From the NCBI RefSeq assembly GCF_022846615.1, contig NZ_AP025637.1, positions 372,001-436,000 of the forward strand: a stretch of 64,000 nt of DNA, written 5' to 3'. Position numbers and translations under genes: made by a program. This DNA is from Roseomonas fluvialis. Lineage in GTDB: Bacteria > Pseudomonadota > Alphaproteobacteria > Acetobacterales > Acetobacteraceae. The notes beneath the pieces were generated by a model. That model worked only from the letters and a program-made list of their open reading frames with translations, was not told the origin of the DNA and did no database searches. This document shows, piece after piece, positions 26,079 through 35,277 of this stretch (within the stretch, counting starts at the first letter, position 1; every line of letters begins with the position of its first letter).

Positions 26079-26107
26079 TTGACACCGTCGGTCGCCGCCG
26101 CTGATAT
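26079..26107 (+). promoter_or_regulatory. Predicted sigma-70 promoter for the Bug gene
   Basis: TTGACA at 26079-26084, a 17-bp spacer and TGATAT at 26102-26107 form a good -35/-10 pair. The -35 is a full consensus match and the -10 matches at three or more key positions. The leader to the ATG at 26287 would be about 170 nt. The palindrome just upstream could overlap activator or repressor binding. Confidence 0.55.
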
Positions 26108-26286
26108 GCATCCCTGCGTCCCGTCGTCGGGTGGTGCCGGCTTTCCTTGCCGGGGCCGTGCATCCCGGGCCGCCGTGACGAGTGGGCAGGTGACCGTGAT
26201 CGATGTCCGCGGGCGCGATGCGGGGACCGGGCCAGGTCGGATGCTGACGCGCGCCGCGCCGCAGCGATATCGGAGGAGGACATCCC

Positions 26287-27255
26287 ATGAGGACACTGCT
26301 CTCGCGGCGCGCCGTGCTCGGCGCCGGCGCTACCGTGGCGATCGCTGCCCCCGCGCTAGCCTTCCCGGATCAGCCCGTGCGCATCGTGGTGCCGTGGAAT
26401 GCGGGGGGCGCGACCGATGTCATCTCGCGCGCCCTGGCCACTGCCATGGCACAGCCTCTGGGGCAGCCGGTGGTGGTGGACAACCGGCCCGGCGCGAATG
26501 GCGCAGTCGGCGCGCAGTTCGTCGCCAGCGCGCGTCCGGACGGGCACACGCTCTTTGTCGCGAGCGCCGAAACGCATTCGGTGAATCCGCTGGTCTACTC
26601 GCGCCTCGCCTACGATCCGGTCGCCGGGTTCGAACCGATTACGGTCTTCGCCAGCGGGCCCTTCGCCCTGGTGGTCCGCTCGGGGCTCGGCGCGGATACG
26701 CTCGATGCCTTCATCCGCCTGGCGCGTAGCCGCCCTGGGCAGCTCACCTACGCCTCCTGGGGTATCGGCTCGACTTCGCAGCTTGCTGCGGCCAGCGTGA
26801 TCCAGAACGCTGGGCTCGATCTGTTGCACGTGCCCTTCACCGGGGCTGCCCCGGCCTATACGGCGCTCGTGGCGGCGCAGGTAGATGCCATGTTCATGAA
26901 CGCCGGGCCAGCCGAAGGGCTGGCGCGCGATGGTCGTGTGAAGATCCTCGGCATCGGGTCCCCGGAGCGCGTGCCGCTGCTGCCCGCGGTGCCGACGCTG
27001 CGCGAACTCGGCATGCCGCTCGATGCGGCGAACTGGTTCGCGCTGCTCAGCCCGGCGCGCACGCCACAGGACGTCGTGTCGCGGGTCGCGACGGTCGCGG
27101 CCGAAGCCTTGCGCACGCCTGCCGTGCAGGAGGTGTTCCGCGCCCAGGGGATCCTGCCCGTCGGCTTGCCGCCCGTGGAGACTCGCGCCTTCATTGCCGC
27201 AGACCGTGAACGTCTCGCCCCGATTGTGCGCAGCCTGAACATTCGCCTGGACTAG
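26287..27255 (+). CDS. Bug/TctC-family periplasmic solute-binding protein
   Basis: This 322-residue tripartite tricarboxylate transporter receptor-type protein begins with MRTLLSRRAVLGAGATVAIA, a Tat-like signal ending in ALA. Family motifs follow: PVRIVVPWNAGGATDVISRA, VVVDNRPGANG, and VPFTGAAPAYTALVAAQVDA with GxGSPERVPLLPAVPTL. Bug proteins bind carboxylates or amides for uptake or sensing. No TctA/TctB membrane subunits are in the window, a common orphan situation. GGAGGA precedes the ATG. Divergence from the amidase/allantoinase operon suggests it captures that pathway's substrate. Confidence 0.93.
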   Translation: MRTLLSRRAVLGAGATVAIAAPALAFPDQPVRIVVPWNAGGATDVISRALATAMAQPLGQPVVVDNRPGANGAVGAQFVASARPDGHTLFVASAETHSVNPLVYSRLAYDPVAGFEPITVFASGPFALVVRSGLGADTLDAFIRLARSRPGQLTYASWGIGSTSQLAAASVIQNAGLDLLHVPFTGAAPAYTALVAAQVDAMFMNAGPAEGLARDGRVKILGIGSPERVPLLPAVPTLRELGMPLDAANWFALLSPARTPQDVVSRVATVAAEALRTPAVQEVFRAQGILPVGLPPVETRAFIAADRERLAPIVRSLNIRLD

Positions 27256-27386
27256 GCAGCGTCGGCTGGGCCGTGGGCGGGGAGTACGGGCGGGTCCGGT
27301 CTGGATGGGGTGCCTGGCCCGTGGCCCGGTCGGGACGTACAGTCGCGTTCTCGTTCCCGGGACCCGGAGAGCGTCGTTCCTTGGTT

Positions 27387-27406
27387 CCCACCGCTAACGT
27401 GGTGGG
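27387..27406. terminator. Hairpin between convergent genes
   Basis: CCCACC (27387-27392) and GGTGGG (27401-27406) pair across an 8-nt loop. The stem lies between the Bug gene and the convergent receiver gene. There is no T-run; a rho-dependent or bidirectional end is possible. Confidence 0.35.
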
Positions 27407-27473
27407 TTCCGGGGACTGAAGCCTCTGGCAGCCAAGAGTGCCGTGACTGCGCGTCTCCGGCCCGTTCCGTCCG

Positions 27474-27851
27474 TTAGGGCACCGAAGGCGACGGGAAGTC
27501 GCTGAGAACCGTCTGGATCGCGTGAGCGAGTTCAGCAATCACATAGGGTTTCTCGAGCGTCACCGAACCTGGCCGTGGCGCGACGACGCTACAGGTCTCG
27601 CCGCTCACGAAAACATGCGGCACGAAACCGGCGAGGGAGATCTGCTGTACCGCAGCGACACCGCTGCCGTCGCGCAAGCGCTTGTCGACGATCATCAGGT
27701 CAGGCCGCACGCACCGCACCGCGACGAGCGCCTGGGCGACGCTTCCCACGGTTGCCAGCACGCCGTGGCCGAGATCGGCCACAATCCTTGCGAGAAGCAT
27801 CGCAAGGATCGGTTCGTCCTCGAGAATCAGCACGCGGTTCGCAGTGAGCAC
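27474..27851 (-). CDS. Single-domain response regulator (CheY-like receiver)
   Basis: This 125-residue protein is one receiver domain with no output. The acidic pair is E11/D12 (LILEDEP), the phospho-acceptor D56 (MIVDKRLRDGSG), the switch serine S83 (HVFVSGE) and the conserved lysine K101 (TLEKPY). The start is GTG 27851. It is divergent from the large CheB-CheR-kinase fusion, about 200 bp away, and is the likely phosphate partner or sink for it. It would act as a diffusible carrier, as in other alphaproteobacterial relays. This pairing is inferred from position. Confidence 0.85.
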   Translation of the reverse strand: MLTANRVLILEDEPILAMLLARIVADLGHGVLATVGSVAQALVAVRCVRPDLMIVDKRLRDGSGVAAVQQISLAGFVPHVFVSGETCSVVAPRPGSVTLEKPYVIAELAHAIQTVLSDFPSPSVP

Positions 27852-28055
27852 CGTGGGGTCCTCGATCCGTGACTATGCTGTGCCTGCCGAATGTCGTTGC
27901 TCCTGGTGCACGGCGGAAGGATCGGAAACTACGCAGAACCGCCGGATCGCGTGTCCAGGCCGATTGAATCAACGCAATCCGCGCGATGTGCTAAGACCAA
28001 GAACCTCCTGATCTTCGCCGCACGCCACGGGAGACGATCGGGGATATGCCTGGGC

Positions 28056-31000
28056 ATGAGCGATCCGTTGGCATCCCGGACCCCGGCTCACTGCGTGCAC
28101 GTGCGCGACTTCAACGTCGTGGGGATCGGTGCGTCCGCGGGTGGGCTTGAAGCCTGTCGCGCCCTCATGGATGCGCTGCCGGCCGCGACCGGCATGGCCT
28201 TCATCCTGGTCCAGCATCTCGACCCGACGCACCAAAGCATGATGGTTGATCTACTCGCGCAGCACACCGCCATGCCGGTGCTCCAGGCAACCGACGGCAT
28301 GCGGATCGAACGGGATCACCTCTATCTCATCCCGCCGGGTACCTACTTGTCCGTTGGTGACGGCACCCTGCATCTCTTGCCGCCGCAGGCGCGACACGGC
28401 GCGCGGCTGCCCTTCGACTTCCTGCTGCACTCCCTGGCGACCGAATTTGGACCTCGCGCCGTTGGCGTGATCCTGTCCGGCACCGGGGCGGACGGCACGC
28501 TGGGCGCAGAGTCGGTGCGCGCGGCGGGTGGCATGGTCATCGCCCAGGATCCGATCGAGGCGACCTTCGACGGCATGCCTCGCGCTGCGATCGCCGCGGG
28601 TGTCGTGGATGAAATCCTGCCGGTGGCGGAGATCCCTGCAGCCCTCTCACGCCCACGCGCCAGGTCGTCTCTGCCCAAGACGAGCCGCAACCGTCTGCCC
28701 GACGTCATTCGGCTGTTAGCAGCGCGGACCGGGCACGACTTTGCGCTGCACAAGCCGGGCACGCTCCGCCGACGCATCGAGCGCCGCATGACCATGCGGG
28801 CGATGGACCGAACGGCTGTCGATCGCTACCTCGATATCCTCCGACGCGACGCCGAGGAACTCGACGCACTCGCGAAGGACCTGCACATCCACGTCACCAG
28901 CTTCTTCCGTGACCCGAAGGCCTTCGAGGCACTGGCGGAAACGGTTCTCCCGGACCTGGTGCGCGACAGGCAGCCGGACCAGCCGCTGCGCATCTGGATC
29001 GCCGGGTGCAGCACCGGCGAGGAAGTCTATTCGCTGGCCATGCTGCTGCTCGAACAGATCAGCGCCGCGGGCGCCCACGCGCGGCTGCAGGTCTTCGCGT
29101 CCGACATCGATGCCGATGCGATCGCGACCGCACGGGAGGGTATCTATCCGGCGTCCATCGCGGACGCCGTATCGCCGGAACGACTCGCGCGCTTCTTCAC
29201 GAAGGAGGATCGCGGATACCGGGTGGTGCCGGAGTTGCGCGGGATGGTCGTTTTCGCTGTCCAGGACATACTGGCGGACCCGCCCTTCTCGCGACTCGAC
29301 CTGGTGTCCTGCCGGAACGTCCTCATCTACCTCGGCCTCGAGGCGCAGGCGCGCATCATCGGCCTGTTCCACTTCGCGCTGCGGCCTGGCGGCGTTCTGA
29401 TGCTCGGCAGCGCGGAGACCGTAGGAAGCGCCGACGACAGCTTCACGCCCGTCGCGGGCAGCGAGCGGATCTATCGTCGCGTAGGCCGCAGCCGGTCCAA
29501 CGCGGTTCGTGCAGCGGTCAGCACCGGGGATAGCGCCCGCGCGCCGCCGCGTGCGGGTCTCGCCGTCGCAACCACGCGATCCTCGGCCCTGGCGGAGCTG
29601 TGTCGCCAGTTGGTCATCGACGCCTTCGCGCCGGCCGCCATCCTGGTCGATCGCAACAACGCGTGCGTCTATTCCTTGGGGCCGACCGAACGCTACCTGA
29701 GGTTGCCATCGGGACATCCGACGCACGACCTTCTGGCGTTGGCCCCGCCGACGGTCCGCGCGCGTCTGCAGACCGCGATACACAAGGCGATCGAGGCCGG
29801 AGCCCGCGTGAGTCTTCCCGCCAGCCGCAGGCTGACCGGCGGCGAGCGGCGGCGCTTCACGATCGAGGTCCAGCCGGTCGTGCATGCGGGGGAGACGTAC
29901 TTCCTTATTTGCTTCGTCGAGGCGGCCGCCTTGCCGGCTGCCAGTCGCCGAGCTGCGGCCGGCGACGCCCCGCGCGTTGACGAGCTTGAAAAGGAGCTCG
30001 ACACGACACGCCACGAACTGCACGGGGCGATACGCAGACTCGAGATCGCCGCGGACGACCAGAGAACGGTCCACGACGAGGCACTGTCGATCAACGAGGA
30101 ATACCAGTCCGCCAATGAGGAGCTGCTGACCTCGAAGGAGGAGCTGCAATCGCTCAACGAGGAGCTGACAGCGCTCAACAGCCAGCTCCAGGAGACGCTG
30201 GAACGGCAGCGCACCACTTCGGACGACCTGCAGAACGTGTTGTACAGTACGGATGTGGCGACGGTGTTCCTTGATCCCGACCTGCACATCCGGTTCTTCA
30301 CGCCAGCGACGGAGGCGCTATTCCACGTCATCGCGGGCGATATAGGACGGCCCCTGGCGGATCTGCGCTCCTTGTCCTCCGACGAGACGCTGCTGTCCGA
30401 TGCCGGTGCGGTGCTCAAGTCGGCGGTGGTGGGGGACCGCGAGATCGAGGTTCCGGGGGTCGGTTGGTATCTGCGCCGGATCCTGCCCTATCGTACCCAT
30501 GGCAATCGGGTGGCGGGCGTCGTCATCACCTTCACGGACGTCACCGACCGCAGGCACGTGACGTCCGCGCTCGAGGCCGCCAAGCACGAGGCCGAGCAGG
30601 CCAACATCACCAAGTCGCGCTTCCTGGCTGCTGCAAGCCACGACCTCCGCCAGCCGCTCCAGACACTGGTGCTGCTGCAGGGCCTGCTGGCCAAGACAGT
30701 GCAAAGCGGTCCGGGGCAGGAGCTCGTGTCACTGCTCGATCCGACCCTTGGCGCCATGTCGGGCATGCTGAACACCTTGCTCGACATCAACCAGATCGAG
30801 ACGGGTACCGTTGCCAGCCAGGTGGACAACGTTGTGCTCGACGACATCCTGGTCAGGCTGCAGGAGGAGTTCACCCACCACGCGCGAGCGCAGGGGATCG
30901 CCTTTCGCGTCGTGCCGTGCGGGCTGGTGGTCAGGACCGATGCGCGACTGCTCGAACAAATGCTCCGGAACCTGCTGTCGAACGCCTTCAAGTACACGCG

Positions 31001-32351
31001 ACAGGGGAAGGTGCTGGTCGGCTGCCGACGGCACGCCGGTTCGCTGCGCATCGAGGTCCGGGATACCGGGATCGGCATCGCGCCCGATGCGCTGCACTCC
31101 ATCTTCGATGAGTATCACCAGGTCGATAATGCCGCGCGTCAACGAAGCCGCGGGCTCGGGCTCGGCCTGTCGATCGTCCGCCGGCTGGGACTGATCCTCG
31201 GCCATGCCGTGGAGGTAAGCTCCAGGGCGGGCCAGGGCTCCGTATTCAGCATCGAGGTGGCGCGCGCCGCCGGACCTGTCGTGCGTCCCAAGGCCACGGC
31301 GGCCGCGCCTGCCGGTGATGTCGGCAGGCAGCATCGTCAGGGCGTGATCCTGCTGGCGGAGGACGACCCCGAAGTGCGCTACGTGCTGTCCAGGGCCTTG
31401 GAAGGCGAGGGCCATCGCGTGATCGCGGCCGCCGATGGCACGTCGGCGCTCGCGCTCGTGGCAAGCGGCGGCCTGCGGCCGGACATCATCCTTGCCGACT
31501 ACAATCTTCCGGGCGGGATGGACGGCCTGCAACTGGCCGCGACGCTGCGGCAGAGACTGAACCACACCATCCCGCTCATCATCCTGACCGGCGACATATC
31601 GACCGAGACGTTGCGGGAGATCGCGCTGCTGGGATGCGATCGCCTGCACAAGCCAGCGAAGCTGCCGGAGTTGACAGCGACGATCCAGCGGCTGCTCGAG
31701 GCGAATCCTGCGCATGTGATGCCCGCCGGCACGTCAGCCGACGAGACACCGACCGTTCACGTCATCGATGACGACAGGCGCGTCCGCGACGCCATCAAGG
31801 AGGTGCTCGAGGACGCCGGAATGACCGTCGCGGAGTATGGCGACGGTCCAGCGTTTCTGGCGGCATATCGGTCCGGTGGACTCGGCTGCGTGCTGATCGA
31901 TGCCAACCTTCCTGGTATGGTTGGCCTCGAGGTGTTGGCCAGGTTCAGGGCGGCGGGCCACCGTCTGCCGGGCATCGTGATCACGGGGCATGGCGATGTC
32001 CGGATGGCGGTCGCGGCCATGAAGGCGGGCGCGACTGACTTCGTCGAGAAGCCGGTCAGCCGGGAGGACCTGCTGGCAAGTATCGGCAGGGCCCTCGAGC
32101 TGGCGCGGGACGCCAGGACGCGCCAGGCGTGGCGCGATCGCGCCGCTGGTCTGCTGGCAACACTGACGGCACGGCAACGCGAGGTACTCGATGCCGTGCT
32201 CGCGGGGCAGCCCAGCAAGAACATCGCGACCGATCTCGGCATCAGCCAGCGCACCGTCGAGAGCCATCGCGCCGCAATCATGCAGAAGACCGGTGCGACG
32301 TCCCTTCCGGCTCTCGCTCGATTGGCCCAGGCGGCGATCGCGGAACCCTGA
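28056..32351 (+). CDS. CheB-CheR-PAS-histidine kinase-receiver-FixJ-like fusion protein
   Basis: This 1431-residue multidomain signalling protein has, in order: CheB methylesterase (about 20-200; S27 in GASAGG, H54, D146), CheR methyltransferase (about 215-470; GCSTGEEVYSLAM), a degenerate PAS-like segment (about 510-620), a coiled coil (about 640-735, EEYQSANEELLTSKEEL), PAS (about 735-835), HisKA (about 850-915; H862 in SHDLRQP), HATPase (about 960-1070; NLLSNAFKY), receiver 1 (about 1095-1210; D1148 in ADYNLPGG), receiver 2 (about 1232-1345; D1282 in IDANLPG) and a LuxR/FixJ helix-turn-helix (about 1370-1425). CheB-CheR-PAS-kinase fusions are known; a DNA-binding output on the same chain is unusual. 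ATG 28056 (MSDPLAS) gives the normal CheB start. No chemoreceptor or CheA gene is nearby. Confidence 0.92.
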   Translation: MSDPLASRTPAHCVHVRDFNVVGIGASAGGLEACRALMDALPAATGMAFILVQHLDPTHQSMMVDLLAQHTAMPVLQATDGMRIERDHLYLIPPGTYLSVGDGTLHLLPPQARHGARLPFDFLLHSLATEFGPRAVGVILSGTGADGTLGAESVRAAGGMVIAQDPIEATFDGMPRAAIAAGVVDEILPVAEIPAALSRPRARSSLPKTSRNRLPDVIRLLAARTGHDFALHKPGTLRRRIERRMTMRAMDRTAVDRYLDILRRDAEELDALAKDLHIHVTSFFRDPKAFEALAETVLPDLVRDRQPDQPLRIWIAGCSTGEEVYSLAMLLLEQISAAGAHARLQVFASDIDADAIATAREGIYPASIADAVSPERLARFFTKEDRGYRVVPELRGMVVFAVQDILADPPFSRLDLVSCRNVLIYLGLEAQARIIGLFHFALRPGGVLMLGSAETVGSADDSFTPVAGSERIYRRVGRSRSNAVRAAVSTGDSARAPPRAGLAVATTRSSALAELCRQLVIDAFAPAAILVDRNNACVYSLGPTERYLRLPSGHPTHDLLALAPPTVRARLQTAIHKAIEAGARVSLPASRRLTGGERRRFTIEVQPVVHAGETYFLICFVEAAALPAASRRAAAGDAPRVDELEKELDTTRHELHGAIRRLEIAADDQRTVHDEALSINEEYQSANEELLTSKEELQSLNEELTALNSQLQETLERQRTTSDDLQNVLYSTDVATVFLDPDLHIRFFTPATEALFHVIAGDIGRPLADLRSLSSDETLLSDAGAVLKSAVVGDREIEVPGVGWYLRRILPYRTHGNRVAGVVITFTDVTDRRHVTSALEAAKHEAEQANITKSRFLAAASHDLRQPLQTLVLLQGLLAKTVQSGPGQELVSLLDPTLGAMSGMLNTLLDINQIETGTVASQVDNVVLDDILVRLQEEFTHHARAQGIAFRVVPCGLVVRTDARLLEQMLRNLLSNAFKYTRQGKVLVGCRRHAGSLRIEVRDTGIGIAPDALHSIFDEYHQVDNAARQRSRGLGLGLSIVRRLGLILGHAVEVSSRAGQGSVFSIEVARAAGPVVRPKATAAAPAGDVGRQHRQGVILLAEDDPEVRYVLSRALEGEGHRVIAAADGTSALALVASGGLRPDIILADYNLPGGMDGLQLAATLRQRLNHTIPLIILTGDISTETLREIALLGCDRLHKPAKLPELTATIQRLLEANPAHVMPAGTSADETPTVHVIDDDRRVRDAIKEVLEDAGMTVAEYGDGPAFLAAYRSGGLGCVLIDANLPGMVGLEVLARFRAAGHRLPGIVITGHGDVRMAVAAMKAGATDFVEKPVSREDLLASIGRALELARDARTRQAWRDRAAGLLATLTARQREVLDAVLAGQPSKNIATDLGISQRTVESHRAAIMQKTGATSLPALARLAQAAIAEP

Positions 32352-32931
32352 CCTGGTGGTGAATGCGACGGTCATGTGCCGGCCGCAGGGCGCATCGACC
32401 GCCTCTCGCATGCCGCTGCCGTGCCCTTGTCGCGTCTCGACTGGGGAGTGACGCTCAAGCGCAGCCCGTGCCTAGGTAGTTTCCGAGCCTGTCGGCGTGG
32501 CGTCGCTACCGATAGTTCTGGCCTGGGTGGAGGTGCACCGTGGCCGCCATGCGTCGTCGTGGACGCTCCCGCGGTGGGCCGCGCACCCATGCCGACCGCC
32601 AGCGCGGCGACGTCACCGCGATTTGCGCGATCGGTTCATGAGTCGTGCGGTGGGCACGCGATTTGAGGGCCAAACGGCCCCGCTGCACCTGGCGCATCAC
32701 CATCGTCCACGATGCCCGGGGCGGACAGTGCCGCGGATGAACCATTGGTGATCGCTCGGACGCATCACGCGGTCGACCGATTTACGATGCCGAACGTTGG
32801 ATCTGATTGCGCACGTCGATCGCGTGAACGCCGTCGGTGGGTGGAGGTGCTTCCACAGGACCGCAAGGTCGCGCGCGCGTCGTGCTTTCACCACCATCCG
32901 CCAGGCGGATCAGCAGCAGGAGCCGCGACAC
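32352..32931. other. 580-bp intergenic stretch
   Basis: I see no protein-like frame; one 30-codon arginine-rich frame near 32548 looks like chance. Segments reading GGTAG and CTACC around 32475-32510 form a loose inverted repeat that could be a regulator site. The 3' end carries the ribosome-binding site (AGGAG) of the glycosyltransferase. Confidence 0.35.
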
Positions 32932-35277
32932 ATGAGTTCCCCCGCCCCGCCGCTTCACCGTATCGCCTTCCTTGGCAACCATCCGCCGCGGATGTGTGGC
33001 CTCGCCACGTTCACAGGCGACCTGCGGACTGCCGTCGCCGGTGCAGTGCCGGGCGCCGAATGCTTCGTCATGGCAATGACGGAGACGGTGGCCAGCCACG
33101 CCTATCCGCCGGAGGTCTGGTTCCAGATTCCAGAGAACGACACGCGCGCCTTCGTCCGCGCAGCCGAATTCCTCGGCGAGGTGAATGCCGATGTGCTCTG
33201 CGTCCAGCACGAATACGGCATCTTCGGCGATCGGGACGGAGAGCGTGTGCTTGCCCTCCTTGAAGCCGCGACGATGCCGATCGTCGCGACGCTGCACACC
33301 GTGCTGGATCGCCCGACGCGGGGTCAGTTCCGCGTCATGCGCGACGTCATCCGCCACGCTGATCGCCTTGTCGTAATGACTGAACGGTCACGGCGGATCC
33401 TGAGCAGCGTGCACGATGTCGAGCCCGGCAGGATATCGGTCATTCCGCACGGCATCCCTGAGATCCCGGCCGACAATCCGGCATCCGGGTACAAGGCTGA
33501 ATTCGACGCCGCCGGGCGGACCGTGCTCCTCACATTCGGGCTGCTGTCGCCGGGCAAGGGCATCGAACAGGCCATCCGCGCCATGCCGGCGATCGTCGCG
33601 CGCCGGCCTGACGCGCTTTACCTCGTCCTCGGCGCCACGCACCCGAACATCCTGCGGCACGCGGGCGAGGCGCATCGCGACTTCCTCAAGACCCTCGCGG
33701 CGCAACTAGGGGTCGGCGACCATGTGCGGTTCCTCGACCGCTTCGTCGATCTGCCGACGCTGACCCGCGCCATCGCCGCGGCGGATATCTACCTCACGCC
33801 CTACCTGAACGAGGAGCAGAGCGTCTCGGGGACGCTTGTCTACAGTTTCGGCATGGGCAAGGCGGTGGTTTCGACACCCTACTGGCATGCTGCGGAACTG
33901 CTCGCGGACGGGCGCGGTGTGCTGGTGCCCTTCGCCGATCCCCCGGCCATTGCCGAGGCAGTCGTGGGGTTGCTTGCAGACCCGGGCCGCCTACAGGCGA
34001 TGCGCGAGACCGCCTATGCGCTGGGCAATGACATGCGATGGTCGCGCATCGGCGAGCGGTACCGCGACGTGTTCGACCAGGTGCGACGGGAAGCGTCGAA
34101 CCGCACCAGGTCGGGACCGCGCGAGATGGTCGGGAAGGCAGGTGGTACTGGCGTCGTTGCCCCTCTGCGCCCGGCCGTAATGTCCCAGCGGGCTGTCGTA
34201 CCGACGGTGAACCTTGCGCATCTCGCGCAGCTGCTGGACCCGACGGGCCTCGCGCAGCACGCGACGCTGGCGATCGTCGATCGTGCGCATGGCTATTGCG
34301 TCGACGACAATGCGCGCGGGTTGATACTCGCCACTCAGTTGACCGCTGGTCGAACCGCGCCGGCGCCTGCGGCCGATCTGTTCGGCGTGACCGCAGCTTT
34401 CGTGCAGCATGCCTGGGATGCCGGCGCCGGGCGGTTCCGCAACTTCATGGCCTATGATCGTCGCTGGCTGGAAGCCGTCGGCTCCGACGACAGTCACGGG
34501 CGCGCGGTCTGGGCTGTCGGCACCGTCGCGGCGAAGGCAGCCGATGCATCGTACCGCGCCTGGGCCTATGGGCTGCTTGAACGCTCTGCACCGCCGGTGC
34601 TCGCGCTGACGTCTCAGCGCGCATGGGCCTTCGCGCTTCTGGGCATTGTCGAGGTCCTTGCGGTACGGCCGGAGGATCTGCGCCTCGCAAGGCTAAGGAC
34701 CAGCCTGGCGGAACGCCTCTACGATCACCTGCGCGGCAATCGGCGGCCGGGCTGGACCTGGTTCGAGGACATCGTTTCCTACGACAACGCCCGCCTGCCG
34801 CAGGCACTGATCGCCGCCGGCCATCAGGCTGGCCGTGCGGCGTGGGTCGCGTGCGGGATCGAAGCGCTCGAGTGGCTCTGCCAGGTCCAGACGGCCGAGG
34901 CCGGCCATTTCCGCCCGATCGGTTCCGGAGGCTTCTGGCGTCGCGGTGGGGAACGCGCGCTGTACGACCAGCAGCCTCTCGAGGCAGCGGCCACCATCGG
35001 CGCATGCCTCGAGGCCTGGCGCGTGACCGGCGACGGCGCCTGGCTCACCGAGGCGCAGCGCGCCTTCGCCTGGTTCCTGGGCAACAATGACCTGGGTCAG
35101 CCGCTGTACGACCCGAACACGGGCGGCTGCTGCGACGGGTTGCTGTGTGACCGCGTGAACGGCAACCAGGGTGCGGAATCGACTCTCGCCTACCTGATGT
35201 CCGCGACGGAGCTCCGTGCGGCAGTGGCTGCGTCAAAACCGAGCCTCTTTGCCGACTTCGTGCAGGTCGCCGAATGA
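32932..35277 (+). CDS. GT4-type glycosyltransferase with C-terminal alpha/alpha-barrel domain
   Basis: This 781-residue, two-domain protein has an N-terminal GT-B glycosyltransferase of the GT4 group (about 1-400). Features are IAFLGNHPPRMCGLATFTGD at the donor-fold start, LLTFGLLSPGKGIEQAIRAM, and an acidic sugar-nucleotide motif beginning EEQSVSGTLVYSFGMGKAVV. The C-terminal domain (about 430-770) is helical with repeated GW/WF and YD motifs (GWTWFEDIVSYDNARLPQAL), resembling six-hairpin glycosidase-type barrels. ATG 32932 follows AGGAG. The stop overlaps the GH130 start by 4 bp (ATGA), so the two form one unit. A mannose-type donor is suggested by GH130 and ManA nearby; the acceptor is unknown. 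Confidence 0.87.
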   Translation: MSSPAPPLHRIAFLGNHPPRMCGLATFTGDLRTAVAGAVPGAECFVMAMTETVASHAYPPEVWFQIPENDTRAFVRAAEFLGEVNADVLCVQHEYGIFGDRDGERVLALLEAATMPIVATLHTVLDRPTRGQFRVMRDVIRHADRLVVMTERSRRILSSVHDVEPGRISVIPHGIPEIPADNPASGYKAEFDAAGRTVLLTFGLLSPGKGIEQAIRAMPAIVARRPDALYLVLGATHPNILRHAGEAHRDFLKTLAAQLGVGDHVRFLDRFVDLPTLTRAIAAADIYLTPYLNEEQSVSGTLVYSFGMGKAVVSTPYWHAAELLADGRGVLVPFADPPAIAEAVVGLLADPGRLQAMRETAYALGNDMRWSRIGERYRDVFDQVRREASNRTRSGPREMVGKAGGTGVVAPLRPAVMSQRAVVPTVNLAHLAQLLDPTGLAQHATLAIVDRAHGYCVDDNARGLILATQLTAGRTAPAPAADLFGVTAAFVQHAWDAGAGRFRNFMAYDRRWLEAVGSDDSHGRAVWAVGTVAAKAADASYRAWAYGLLERSAPPVLALTSQRAWAFALLGIVEVLAVRPEDLRLARLRTSLAERLYDHLRGNRRPGWTWFEDIVSYDNARLPQALIAAGHQAGRAAWVACGIEALEWLCQVQTAEAGHFRPIGSGGFWRRGGERALYDQQPLEAAATIGACLEAWRVTGDGAWLTEAQRAFAWFLGNNDLGQPLYDPNTGGCCDGLLCDRVNGNQGAESTLAYLMSATELRAAVAASKPSLFADFVQVAE

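Noticed and set aside
28716..30287. A 523-codon minus-strand frame opposite the hybrid kinase
   Set aside because: It is antisense to well-supported CheR and PAS domains; no protein-like features.
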